DNA of 21,356 nucleotides from Deltaproteobacteria bacterium (lineage in GTDB: Bacteria > Desulfobacterota_C > Deferrisomatia > Deferrisomatales > JACRMM01). A program made the position numbers and the translations under genes. How positions within the stretch are numbered: position 1 is the stretch's first letter; each line of letters begins with the position of its first letter. Below, in pieces: positions 13,416-20,989 of the stretch. Where the stretch lies: NCBI GenBank assembly GCA_016218905.1, contig JACRCS010000852.1:1-21356 (forward strand), read 5' to 3'. The notes beneath the pieces were generated by a model. That model searched no databases and had not been told where the DNA came from. It saw only the letters and a program-made list of their open reading frames with translations.

Positions 13416-14033
13416 CTATCTCCAGCCGAGAGGCGAGTCGATGACGGCGGTCGTCGCCTCCGCGCGATTCGGCGGCAGTTCGACGACGTCCACCGTGCTC
13501 GCCTGCAGCCCTTCTTCTCCGTCTTCGGAAGCGAAACGGACGATGGTGCCGGCCTTCATCCGTTCGAACTCGCCCCGAAGCACGCTGTTACGGTGGAAGT
13601 AGACCTCCTCGCCGTCGGGCGTCTTCAGAAACCCGTATCCCGCCTCCGGAAAGATCCTCACGACCACGCCCGTCGCCTGCTCGACCTGCGGGTGGGACTT
13701 GACGTCTCCCCGTTGGCGCTCCGAAAGCCCCCTCACCTGACGCCGGGCGGCGTCGAAGGCGTCCCGCAGCACCTTCCGAAGGCTGTCGTGGATCTCGCCC
13801 TCCGAGGACTCTCGTGTGACCACGACCTCGTGGCCCGGGGGGACCCGGAGATCGATGCGTACGCGGTAGGGGCTTCCTCGTCGCTGGTGTTTCTGCGGCT
13901 GCTCCACCGCAATCCGGCAACTTACGATGTGATCGCAGGTTTGCTCCAGTTTCTTGACGTTTCGCCGGATGAAGTCTTCGACGGTCTGGGTCCTCTCGAC
14001 GTCCCGAAACGAAAGCTCCAGGGGGACTTCCAT
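13416..14033 (-). CDS. Ribosome hibernation factor (HPF/RaiA) fused to a cold-shock domain
   Basis: Residues 1-105 of this 205-residue protein have the HPF/RaiA fold: MEVPLELSFRDVERTQTVED, then IRRNVKKLE and a VRIDLRVPPGHEVVV strand, with HDSLRKVLRDAFDAARRQ as the last helix. Residues 119-187 are a cold-shock (S1-like OB) domain with AGYGFLKTPDG (RNP1-like) and VYFHRNS (RNP2-like). HPF binds the 30S decoding centre and stalls translation in starvation; the cold-shock part binds single-stranded RNA. Unlike long HPF proteins, the C-terminus is not the dimerisation domain. GGAGG six bases upstream supports the ATG. It is transcribed alone on the minus strand. Function of the fusion as an RNA-linked silencer is inference. 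Confidence 0.9.
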   Translation of the reverse strand: MEVPLELSFRDVERTQTVEDFIRRNVKKLEQTCDHIVSCRIAVEQPQKHQRRGSPYRVRIDLRVPPGHEVVVTRESSEGEIHDSLRKVLRDAFDAARRQVRGLSERQRGDVKSHPQVEQATGVVVRIFPEAGYGFLKTPDGEEVYFHRNSVLRGEFERMKAGTIVRFASEDGEEGLQASTVDVVELPPNRAEATTAVIDSPLGWR

Positions 14034-14071
14034 CGCTCACCTCCATGAGATCTGCGTTCCAGCCCACTAAG

Positions 14072-14099
14072 AATGTAACCCCGTGCTCCGGTCGAGCAA
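14072..14099 (-). promoter_or_regulatory. Candidate promoter for the hibernation factor gene
   Basis: On the minus strand TTGCTC (14094-14099) and TACATT (14072-14077) are 16 bases apart. The leader would be about 30 bases and carries the ribosome binding site. No second promoter type is obvious. Confidence 0.35.
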
Positions 14100-14209
14100 G
14101 ACGCCGGCAGCGACCACGGCGCTTTTGCGCGGGAGGGGCAACGGCCCGAAACTGGGTGCCGCGGAGCGGAGGGGTGGGAAGAGCTCGCCGCCGGGCCCGG
14201 GACCGCCCG

Positions 14210-14238
14210 TTGAACACCCCGGAGCCGGGTCTTACATT
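14210..14238 (+). promoter_or_regulatory. Candidate promoter for the small membrane protein
   Basis: TTGAAC (14210-14215) and TACATT (14233-14238) are separated by 17 bases. The predicted leader of about 70 bases ends at the ATG at 14318. It may also feed the sensor kinase gene downstream, 114 bases past the small gene. Confidence 0.42.
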
Positions 14239-14317
14239 GGAGCCACACGTTGGAAGGGGAAGAACCCAGGAATTCTCTGCGCGCGGGATGCACGGCAAGG
14301 CGTCCCGGGAGGCGGAC

Positions 14318-14581
14318 ATGACGCACCCAACTCATGCATTGACACGCTGTGCTCCGGTCTGGAAGGGTTCCGTTCCGGGGTTTTTCGCCGGGATGGGCCT
14401 GGCGACGGTCGGGTTCTTCGCGGCGCCGTTCCTGAAGGTCGCCGCCAGACCCGTGGGAGCGGCGGCGAAGGGCGTCGGGCGGAAGGCCGGTAGTCTCCTC
14501 TGGAGATGGAGAAGACGGACGGAGCCCGAGGTCGGAGGGACCTGCAGCAGCCTGGCGGAGTGCAGCCCGGACACGATGTAG
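14318..14581 (+). CDS. Small membrane protein, DUF5132-like
   Basis: The 87-residue protein has one hydrophobic segment, GFFAGMGLATVGFFAAPFL (21-39), then a basic stretch KVAARPVGAAAKGVGRKAG (40-58) and a Trp/Arg-rich LLWRWRRR. This glycine-rich membrane segment followed by RP and a basic helix recalls DUF5132 proteins of unknown function. GGGAGG five bases before the ATG decides the start; the open frame upstream has no site and is Arg-rich. It lies between the hibernation factor gene and the sensor kinase. I infer an inner-membrane location; role unknown. Confidence 0.64.
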   Translation: MTHPTHALTRCAPVWKGSVPGFFAGMGLATVGFFAAPFLKVAARPVGAAAKGVGRKAGSLLWRWRRRTEPEVGGTCSSLAECSPDTM

Positions 14582-14695
14582 TCGGCTCCGGAGGTTGCCG
14601 CCGCCGACGGAAGATTCGCCCCGACAGGCGAGGCCCTTGCGGCAGCGGGGCGCGAGCGAGCACAATGAGCCGCGCCGCTGTGCGCGAGGGCCATC

Positions 14696-17600
14696 TTGCG
14701 AATTCGACTGACCCTTTTCCCCAAGCTCCTGATTGCGTTCCTCCTGCTCAGCCTCTTTCCCCTCCTTTGGGCGGTGGTGGATGCGGCCCGTCGCATCCAG
14801 GACGTGGGGAGACAAGCCGTCGAGCACTCCACGCGCGTCCTCGACGCGAAAGCGAGCCGGGCTCTGGAGCTCCAGGCGGGTGCGCTCGCCGGCGAGATCG
14901 CCCGGTTCCTCGAAGAGCGGGTGCAGGACGTGCGGATCCTCGCCGAGCTCCCCGCCGCCCCGGACGTCCTCCTGGCTTTCTCTCGCGCGCGCACCGGCAC
15001 CCTGTGGGTCAGGGCCCCGACCGGCGGCCCGGGCCCTCGGACCCAGCTGCTCGAGGCGCCGCTCTACTCCGAGCTCGCCTGGATCGATGCTGCGGGCCGG
15101 GAAGTCCTCCGCGTGGAGGGCAGTCGCGTGGTCCCCCGGCCGGAGCTCAGGGACGTCTCCCGCCCCGGCGGGACTAGTTTCGGAGCGGAGACCTACTACC
15201 GGGAACTCCTGCGCCTCCCGCCCGGCCAGGCTTACGTGGGGCACGTGGTGGGAAGGCACGTGAGCAAGACCGACCAGCTCGCGGGCGCGGCCACGGTCGA
15301 AGAGGCGGTGGGCGGCGCGCAGTTCCGAGGTCACGTCCGCTTCGGGCTCGCCCGCTGGAGCCGGGGCAGGTTCGCCGGTGCGGTGGTTGCGGCCCTGGAC
15401 CACCGGCATTTGATGGAGTTCACCCAGCACGTCCTGCCCCTGAGCAGAGAGCGTGTGATCTTCCCCTCCTACCTCTCCGGGAACTACGCCTTTCTCTTCG
15501 ATGACGAGGGGTGGATCATCACCCATCCGAAGTTCTGGGACATCCGCGGAGTCGACCGGGAGGGCCGGTGGCTCCTCCCGTACACGCAGAGCTCCTCCCG
15601 GCAGGACATCGCCTCGGGACGCATTCCCTTCCGGCTGGACGCAGCGGGCTTCGTCCACCCGAGCTACCCGCTGGTCGCTCGAGCCGTGCGCTCGGGCCGG
15701 TCGGGCGTGACCCGCACCTTCAACGTCTCCGGGGTCGACAAGGTCATGGCGTATGCTCCGATCCGCTTCCGCCACGGGGAGTACGCGGGGAGCGGCATCT
15801 TCGGAGGCGTCACCATCGGCGCCCGGACCGACGCCTTCCACCGGGAAGCCGAAGCCACGGGGCGCGTCATCGAAGAGGGGGCGCATCGAACGCTGCGGAC
15901 GGGGCTCGGCCTCGCCTGGGCGCTCGCACGGCTCGCCCTGGCGGCCTCGTTTGGGCTCTCCCGAACCATCGCCAGCCCGATCCGCACCGTGCGAAGAATG
16001 GCCGGGCGGATCGCGGGAGGCGAGCTCTCCGCGCGGGTGGACGTGCGCTCGAGCGACGAGGTGGGCGATCTCGCCGCGGACTTCAACCGGATGGCGGAGC
16101 TGCTCGAGGACAAAGAGGCCCGGCTCACGAGGACCCTGCGGGATTTGGGGTACTCCCGGGACGACGCCCACGCGTACGCCGCGCGGATCGAGGAGCAGCT
16201 TCGAATCCTGAAGCACATCCACTCGATCAGCGAGGTGCTCGGGACGACCTTCGACCGGGAAGAGGTCCTGAGCATCATCCTGCGCACGTGCGTGGAGGGG
16301 TTGGGGTTCGACCGGGCCTTCATTCACGTCCTCGACCCGGAAGAGAAGGCGTTGCGCTGTCTCGGCCTCGAAGGTTTCGACGCGGAGGAGAGCGCGCGGC
16401 TGAGGGCCCGACCTCTGCCTCTCTCGGACGCGTCCTCCGCACTCGTCCGCGTCGTGCTCGAGCGCCGGCCGATCCATGTCGCCCATCCCGACGCGGAGGA
16501 GGTAACCGGCTTCGCCTATGTTCCCATGAAGATCCGGGACCGGGTAGTGGGGGCACTCGGCGCCGGCTTTGCGTCTCCCGAGCAGGCCATGCCTGACAAC
16601 CTGGCCGGTGCCCTCCAGATCGTCGCCGGCCAGGCCGCCCGGGCCATCGAGCGCGCGAGGCTCTTCGAAGCCGCTAACCGGGAGCGCAGTTTCGTGGAAG
16701 CGGTGATTGCTTCCATCAGCTCGGGCCTCATGACTCTGGACGCGTCGGGGCGAGTGCTGACCATCAATCCATACGCGCAGACCGCGCTCGGCACCGGGGA
16801 CGCGAGCGGGCGGAAACTCTCGGAAGCGAACGTGGATCCGGCCCTTTGCGCGTGGACCGAGCAGCTGATGGCGGCCGACGAGCTCGCTCCGGGCGAGTTC
16901 GAGCTCTCGACGCCCGAGGGCCGCCGGACCTTCGCCTGGGTTCCGAGCCGGTTCGAGAGGGACGAGGGGCCGGGCCTCATCCTCCAGTTCAGGGACGTGA
17001 CCGCCGAGAAGACCTTGCGGCGGGCGCTGGAGCGGGTGGACCGGCTGGCCTCCCTCGGCCGCTTGGCCGCAGGCGTGGCCCACGAGATCCGAAACCCGCT
17101 CACGGGCATGTCGCTCCTCCTCGACGACCTACACGACCGCCTCGACTCCGGCGCCGACCGGATGCTCGTGGCGCGCGCGCTCCAGGAGATCGAGCGGCTC
17201 GAGGGCATCGTTCAGAACCTCCTCGATTACGCGCAGGTGGGGAGCCTCGAGAAGGAGAAGAAGCCCGTAAGCTTGGCTCACCTGGTCGAGGAGAGCCTGT
17301 TTCTGATTCAGAAGTCCGCCCGCAGCCAGGGCACGCGGGTCGAAGTGGAGGTCTCGCCGGACACGCCTGTCGTCCCGGCCGAAGCCGGAAAGCTCAAACA
17401 GGCCCTCCTCAACTTCTACCTGAACGCGCTCCAGGCCATGCCGGAAGGCGGGGTCCTGCGGGTCTCGGCCGGACCGGTTCCCGGGGGCGCTCTGGTTCGG
17501 GTCTCCGACACCGGGCATGGAATCCCGGAGTCCGAACGGGAGAAGATCTTTGAGCCTTTCTACACGCTGCGTCCCGGCGGATCGGGCCTCGGGCTCTCCA

Positions 17601-17731
17601 TCGCCCAAACGATTATCCTCGACCACGGGGGACAGATCGAGATCGACTCCGAAGTCGACCGGGGCTCCGAACTTCGGGTCTTCCTTTCGGACGGGTCCAC
17701 CCCTGTGGAACGGCCGAATCCGGCCGCCTAA
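14696..17731 (+). CDS. NtrB-like transmembrane sensor histidine kinase (Cache-HAMP-GAF-PAS-HisKA-HATPase)
   Basis: The 1011-residue protein starts at a TTG with GAGGG five bases upstream. A transmembrane helix (about 10-29) leads to a long extracytoplasmic sensor (32-400, with HPKFWDIRG like a Cache domain), a second helix (about 402-420) and a HAMP linker (421-475). A GAF domain (about 512-655) and a PAS domain (about 664-770) follow. HisKA has VAHEIRNPL with phospho-acceptor H796. HATPase_c shows LLNFYLNALQAM (N box), VSDTGHGIP (G1), FEPFYT (F box) and GGSGLGLSIA (G2). All catalytic motifs are intact. The kinase type fits NtrC-family partners. No response regulator lies in the window. It precedes tctC by 177 bases, across a sigma-54 promoter, so regulation of the transporter is likely. 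Confidence 0.94.
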   Translation: MRIRLTLFPKLLIAFLLLSLFPLLWAVVDAARRIQDVGRQAVEHSTRVLDAKASRALELQAGALAGEIARFLEERVQDVRILAELPAAPDVLLAFSRARTGTLWVRAPTGGPGPRTQLLEAPLYSELAWIDAAGREVLRVEGSRVVPRPELRDVSRPGGTSFGAETYYRELLRLPPGQAYVGHVVGRHVSKTDQLAGAATVEEAVGGAQFRGHVRFGLARWSRGRFAGAVVAALDHRHLMEFTQHVLPLSRERVIFPSYLSGNYAFLFDDEGWIITHPKFWDIRGVDREGRWLLPYTQSSSRQDIASGRIPFRLDAAGFVHPSYPLVARAVRSGRSGVTRTFNVSGVDKVMAYAPIRFRHGEYAGSGIFGGVTIGARTDAFHREAEATGRVIEEGAHRTLRTGLGLAWALARLALAASFGLSRTIASPIRTVRRMAGRIAGGELSARVDVRSSDEVGDLAADFNRMAELLEDKEARLTRTLRDLGYSRDDAHAYAARIEEQLRILKHIHSISEVLGTTFDREEVLSIILRTCVEGLGFDRAFIHVLDPEEKALRCLGLEGFDAEESARLRARPLPLSDASSALVRVVLERRPIHVAHPDAEEVTGFAYVPMKIRDRVVGALGAGFASPEQAMPDNLAGALQIVAGQAARAIERARLFEAANRERSFVEAVIASISSGLMTLDASGRVLTINPYAQTALGTGDASGRKLSEANVDPALCAWTEQLMAADELAPGEFELSTPEGRRTFAWVPSRFERDEGPGLILQFRDVTAEKTLRRALERVDRLASLGRLAAGVAHEIRNPLTGMSLLLDDLHDRLDSGADRMLVARALQEIERLEGIVQNLLDYAQVGSLEKEKKPVSLAHLVEESLFLIQKSARSQGTRVEVEVSPDTPVVPAEAGKLKQALLNFYLNALQAMPEGGVLRVSAGPVPGGALVRVSDTGHGIPESEREKIFEPFYTLRPGGSGLGLSIAQTIILDHGGQIEIDSEVDRGSELRVFLSDGSTPVERPNPAA

Positions 17732-17800
17732 CTGGCCTGCCGTGGCCTCTTCCGGCCTCTCTCTCCGGCTCTTCGCCCTTCTCCTATGGGTTTCTCTTTC

Positions 17801-17816
17801 TGGCACGTCGCTTGCA
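17801..17816 (+). promoter_or_regulatory. Sigma-54 (-24/-12) promoter of tctC
   Basis: TGGCACG (17801-17807), four bases, then TTGCA (17812-17816) match the RpoN consensus in every conserved position, and the GG and GC dinucleotides are exactly 10 bases apart. Transcription would start near 17827, giving an approximately 80-base leader to tctC. Such promoters need an NtrC-type activator, which fits the adjacent NtrB-like kinase. No clear upstream activator site was recognised. Confidence 0.87.
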
Positions 17817-17908
17817 TGGGGTCGCCTCGCTGGGCGCTGAAGACTTCCGGTCGGCCCGGTGGACGCGGCGGCGCGCCGCCAGCAGCGACAGACGAGAGGA
17901 GAGAAGGA

Positions 17909-18886
17909 ATGAGAGGAAACTGGATTCGCTGGTCCTGTGTAGCCGCAACCCTGGTAGTCGGGGCCCTGGCCCAGGCCGCCGAGTACCCCACCAAGCCCAT
18001 TACCCTGATCGTCCCCTTCTCGGCCGGCGGCCCCACGGACACCGTGGCGCGCCTGATCGCGCAGTCCATGGGCGCTTTCCTGAAGCAGCAGGTCGTCGTC
18101 GAGAACGTCGCGGGAGCGGGTGGTACCGTGGGCGCCGGGCGAGTGGCGCGCTCGGATCCGGACGGGTACACGATCTTCCTGCACCACATCGGACAGGCGA
18201 CCTCCCCGGCGCTGTATCGGAAGCTTCCCTACGACCCGGTCAACGACTTCGAGACCATCGGCCTAGTCACCGACGTTCCGATGACCCTGGTGGCGCGCAA
18301 GGATCTCCCGGCCAAGGACCTGCGCGAGCTCATCGAGTACGTGAAGAAGAACAAGGACAAGGTGACGCTCGCGAACGCCGGCCTGGGGGCAGCCTCGCAC
18401 TTGTGCGGGACGCTCTTCATGAGCGCCATCCAGACCGACCTCACGACCGTTCCGTACAAGGGGACGGGCCCGGCGATGAATGATCTTCTGGGCGGCCAGG
18501 TGGATTTCATGTGCGACCAGACGACGAACACGACGAGCCAGATCAAGGGGGGCAAGATCAAAGTCTACGCGGTCACCACGAAGAAGCGCATCGCTTCGCT
18601 CCCCGACATTCCAACCGCTTCCGAGGCGGGCCTGCCCAACTTCGAGGTGGGGATCTGGCACGGGCTCTACGCGCCCAAGGGGACGCCCAAGCCGGTGATC
18701 GAGAAGCTGAACAAGGCGCTCAAGACGGCCCTTCACGACCCCACGGTGAAACAGCGCTTCGCGGAGCTTGGGACCGAACCCGAGCCGGACAGCCGCGTCA
18801 CCCCCGAGGCGCACCGGGCGCACCTGAAGGCCGAGATCGACAAGTGGGGCCCGATCCTCAAGAAGGCGGGCGTGTACGCAGACTAG
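17909..18886 (+). CDS. tctC: Tripartite tricarboxylate transporter substrate-binding protein TctC
   Basis: The 325-residue protein begins with a signal peptide (WIRWSCVAATLVVGALAQA, cleaved before AEYP), then the TctC/Bug fold: PTKPITLIVPFSAGGPTDTV, NVAGAGGTVGAG, DPDGYTIF, PYDPVNDFETIGLVT, PYKGTGPAMNDLLGGQVDF and DIPTASEAGLPNFEVGIWHG. Family members bind carboxylic acids in the periplasm with high affinity. Ligand cannot be read here: citrate, other tricarboxylates, aromatic acids and more are known. AAGGA lies just before the ATG at 17909; an in-frame ATG at 17786 lies upstream of the sigma-54 promoter and would not be transcribed from it. It is followed by a hairpin, then tctB. Confidence 0.95.
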   Translation: MRGNWIRWSCVAATLVVGALAQAAEYPTKPITLIVPFSAGGPTDTVARLIAQSMGAFLKQQVVVENVAGAGGTVGAGRVARSDPDGYTIFLHHIGQATSPALYRKLPYDPVNDFETIGLVTDVPMTLVARKDLPAKDLRELIEYVKKNKDKVTLANAGLGAASHLCGTLFMSAIQTDLTTVPYKGTGPAMNDLLGGQVDFMCDQTTNTTSQIKGGKIKVYAVTTKKRIASLPDIPTASEAGLPNFEVGIWHGLYAPKGTPKPVIEKLNKALKTALHDPTVKQRFAELGTEPEPDSRVTPEAHRAHLKAEIDKWGPILKKAGVYAD

Positions 18887-18898
18887 GTAGGCTCACCG

Positions 18899-18923
18899 GG
18901 GGAGGCCGGCGAGCGGCCTTCCC
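18899..18923 (+). promoter_or_regulatory. Intercistronic hairpin between tctC and tctB
   Basis: A stem of about 10 bp, with AGGCCG (18903-18908) and CGGCCT (18914-18919) at its core and one G-T pair, has a 5-base loop and is followed by TCTTCCTC. It begins 12 bases after the tctC stop. Such structures can stop part of the transcripts or protect tctC mRNA, giving more binding protein than membrane subunits. Confidence 0.5.
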
Positions 18924-18956
18924 TCTTCCTCACTGCCGGCTTGAGGAGGTTCTCTC

Positions 18957-19418
18957 TTGAGCTCCGTCGTACGAAATCCCAAGGATTTTTGGGCCGGTGC
19001 GATCTACGTCGCGGTCGGTGCGGGCGCGATCGTCATCGCGCGGAACTATCCCATGGGGACGGTCCTCCGCATGGGACCTGCGTACTTTCCCACGCTCCTG
19101 GGCGGGGTCCTGGCCCTGCTCGGCGCGGCGTCCCTCGTCCGGTCCTTCGTCCGCCCGGGCGAGGGCGTGGGGGCGTTCGCCTTCAAGGGGCTCCTGCTCG
19201 TCCTCCTACCGACCGTGGTCGCGGGAGCGATCGTCCGTCGGACGGGCCTTGTCGTGGCGCTTCCGGTCCTGGTCCTCGTCAGTGCCTACGCGAGCTCGAA
19301 GTTTACCTGGAGAAGTGCGCTGGCCGTCGCCGTCGGGATGACGATCTTCTGCGGCCTGGTGTTCGTCAAGGGACTCGGTATCCCCCTCCCCATCTTGGGA
19401 TCGCTGTTGGGCGGATAG
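18957..19418 (+). CDS. tctB: Tripartite tricarboxylate transporter small membrane subunit TctB
   Basis: The 153-residue protein has four hydrophobic segments (about 12-29, 45-62, 75-90 with 95-112, and 117-136) and the family motif MGPAYFPTLLGG (39-50), the usual marker of TctB between helices one and two. It is the small integral subunit that works with TctA. The start is a TTG with GAGGAGG seven bases upstream. It lies 19 bases before tctA and 70 bases after tctC, in the usual C-B-A order. Confidence 0.88.
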   Translation: MSSVVRNPKDFWAGAIYVAVGAGAIVIARNYPMGTVLRMGPAYFPTLLGGVLALLGAASLVRSFVRPGEGVGAFAFKGLLLVLLPTVVAGAIVRRTGLVVALPVLVLVSAYASSKFTWRSALAVAVGMTIFCGLVFVKGLGIPLPILGSLLGG

Positions 19419-19437
19419 AGAAAGAAGGAGAGATCCG

Positions 19438-20940
19438 GTGGAGCTCATCAGCAATCTCGGCATCGGCTTCAGCGCGGCTTGCACCTGGGCCAACCTCTTC
19501 TACTGCTTCGTCGGCGTCTTCCTCGGGACGCTCATCGGCGTCCTTCCGGGCCTCGGCCCTACCGCCACGATCGCGATGCTCTTGCCGGTAACGTTCACGC
19601 TTCCCCCCGTGGCGGCGCTGATCATGCTCGCCGGCATCTACTACGGCTCGCAATACGGCGGCTCGACGACGGCCATTCTCGTGAACCTGCCCGGTGAGGC
19701 GGCGTCCGTCGTCACGGCCCTCGACGGTTACGAGATGGCCAAGCAGGGCAACGCGGGGAAGGCCCTCGCCACCTCGGCCATCGGCTCTTTCTTTGCCGGG
19801 ACGGTCGCGACGTGTCTCCTGGCTCTCTTCGCGCCGCCGCTCGCCGAGGTCGCACTGAAGTTCGGACCGGCAGAGTACTTCTCCCTCATGGTCCTCGGGC
19901 TCGTGGCGTCCGTTGTTCTCGCGCACGGCTCGCTCCTGCACGCCTTCGGAATGGTGGTGCTGGGACTGCTCCTGGGACTCGTCGGCACCGACGTCAACTC
20001 CGGCGCGGCGCGTTACACCTTCGATCTGCCCCAACTCGCAGACGGCGTCAGCTTCGTCGTGGTGGCAATGGGGATGTTCGGCCTTGGTGAGATCATCCGC
20101 AACCTCGAGCACGAGGAGGCGCGCTCGATGCTCGTCAAGGAGGTTACGGGACTTTGGCCCACCTGGGCGGACTGGAAGCGCATCATCCCTCCGATCCTGC
20201 GGGGTACCGCCATCGGCTCCGCAATGGGCATCCTGCCGGGCAGCGGTTCGATCATGGGCTCCTTCGCCGCCTACTCCTTGGAGAAGAAGGTCTCCAAGAA
20301 CTCCGCACAATTCGGCAAGGGCGCGATCGAGGGCGTGGCGGCGCCGGAGTCAGCGAACAACGCCGGGGCTCAAACCTCCTTCATCCCGATGCTCACCCTC
20401 GGCATCCCCTCCAATCCCATCATGGCGCTCATGATGGGAGCAATGATCCTCCAGGGGATCGTGCCCGGGCCCTCCGTCATGACGGAGCAGCCGACCCTCT
20501 TCTGGGGCATCATCGTCTCGATGTGGATCGGCAACTTCTTTCTCGTCGTGCTCAACCTGCCGATGATCGGCTTGTGGGCCCGGATCGTAATGGTCCCTTA
20601 TCACGTCCTCTATCCGGCGATCCTGGTCTTCTGCGCGATCGGCGTCTTCAGCCTCAACAATCGGGAATTCGACATCTACCTGATGGCTTTATTCGGATTC
20701 CTCGGCTATATCTTCTCCAAACTCGACTGCGAACCTGCGCCGCTTCTGCTCGGCTTCATCCTCGGACCGCTGACGGAGGAGTATCTGCGACGCGCCCTCC
20801 TGATTTCCCGCGGCGATCCCACGATCTTCCTGAAGCGTCCGATCAGCGCAACGATGCTCGCCCTCGCGCTCGCAGCGCTGGTGGTGGTGCTCGCGCCGGC
20901 AGTGCGCAAGAAGAGGGAGGTGGTATTCCAGGAGGAGTGA
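19438..20940 (+). CDS. tctA: Tripartite tricarboxylate transporter large membrane subunit TctA
   Basis: The 500-residue protein is highly hydrophobic, with about 12 membrane segments and the conserved family blocks GVLPGLGPTATIAMLLPVTF (35-53 in part), YYGSQYGGSTTAILVNLPGE (68-87) and, in the second half, GILPGSGSIMGSFAAYSLEK (264-283) with EGVAAPESANNAGAQTSFIP (298-317) and LGIPSNPIMALMMGA. These repeats reflect its two-fold internal symmetry and form the ion-coupled translocation path. Length is typical. The start is a GTG with AAGGAG seven bases upstream. It is probably co-transcribed with tctC and tctB from the sigma-54 promoter. Confidence 0.96.
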   Translation: MELISNLGIGFSAACTWANLFYCFVGVFLGTLIGVLPGLGPTATIAMLLPVTFTLPPVAALIMLAGIYYGSQYGGSTTAILVNLPGEAASVVTALDGYEMAKQGNAGKALATSAIGSFFAGTVATCLLALFAPPLAEVALKFGPAEYFSLMVLGLVASVVLAHGSLLHAFGMVVLGLLLGLVGTDVNSGAARYTFDLPQLADGVSFVVVAMGMFGLGEIIRNLEHEEARSMLVKEVTGLWPTWADWKRIIPPILRGTAIGSAMGILPGSGSIMGSFAAYSLEKKVSKNSAQFGKGAIEGVAAPESANNAGAQTSFIPMLTLGIPSNPIMALMMGAMILQGIVPGPSVMTEQPTLFWGIIVSMWIGNFFLVVLNLPMIGLWARIVMVPYHVLYPAILVFCAIGVFSLNNREFDIYLMALFGFLGYIFSKLDCEPAPLLLGFILGPLTEEYLRRALLISRGDPTIFLKRPISATMLALALAALVVVLAPAVRKKREVVFQEE

Positions 20941-20989
20941 GCGGAACACAGCGAGCCCCCGGCGTGAACGTGCAGAACGGAGGGTGGAA

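Noticed and set aside
13922..17083. A 1053-codon open frame on the minus strand opposite the sensor kinase
   Set aside because: Its translation is low-complexity Arg/Gly/Glu-rich, and the opposite strand encodes a kinase with every expected motif. High GC content creates such antisense frames.
17786..17908. N-terminal extension of tctC to an upstream ATG
   Set aside because: It would start before the sigma-54 promoter and bury a clear signal peptide.
19366..20310. A 314-codon minus-strand frame opposite tctA
   Set aside because: Highly charged translation opposite a conserved hydrophobic transporter subunit.
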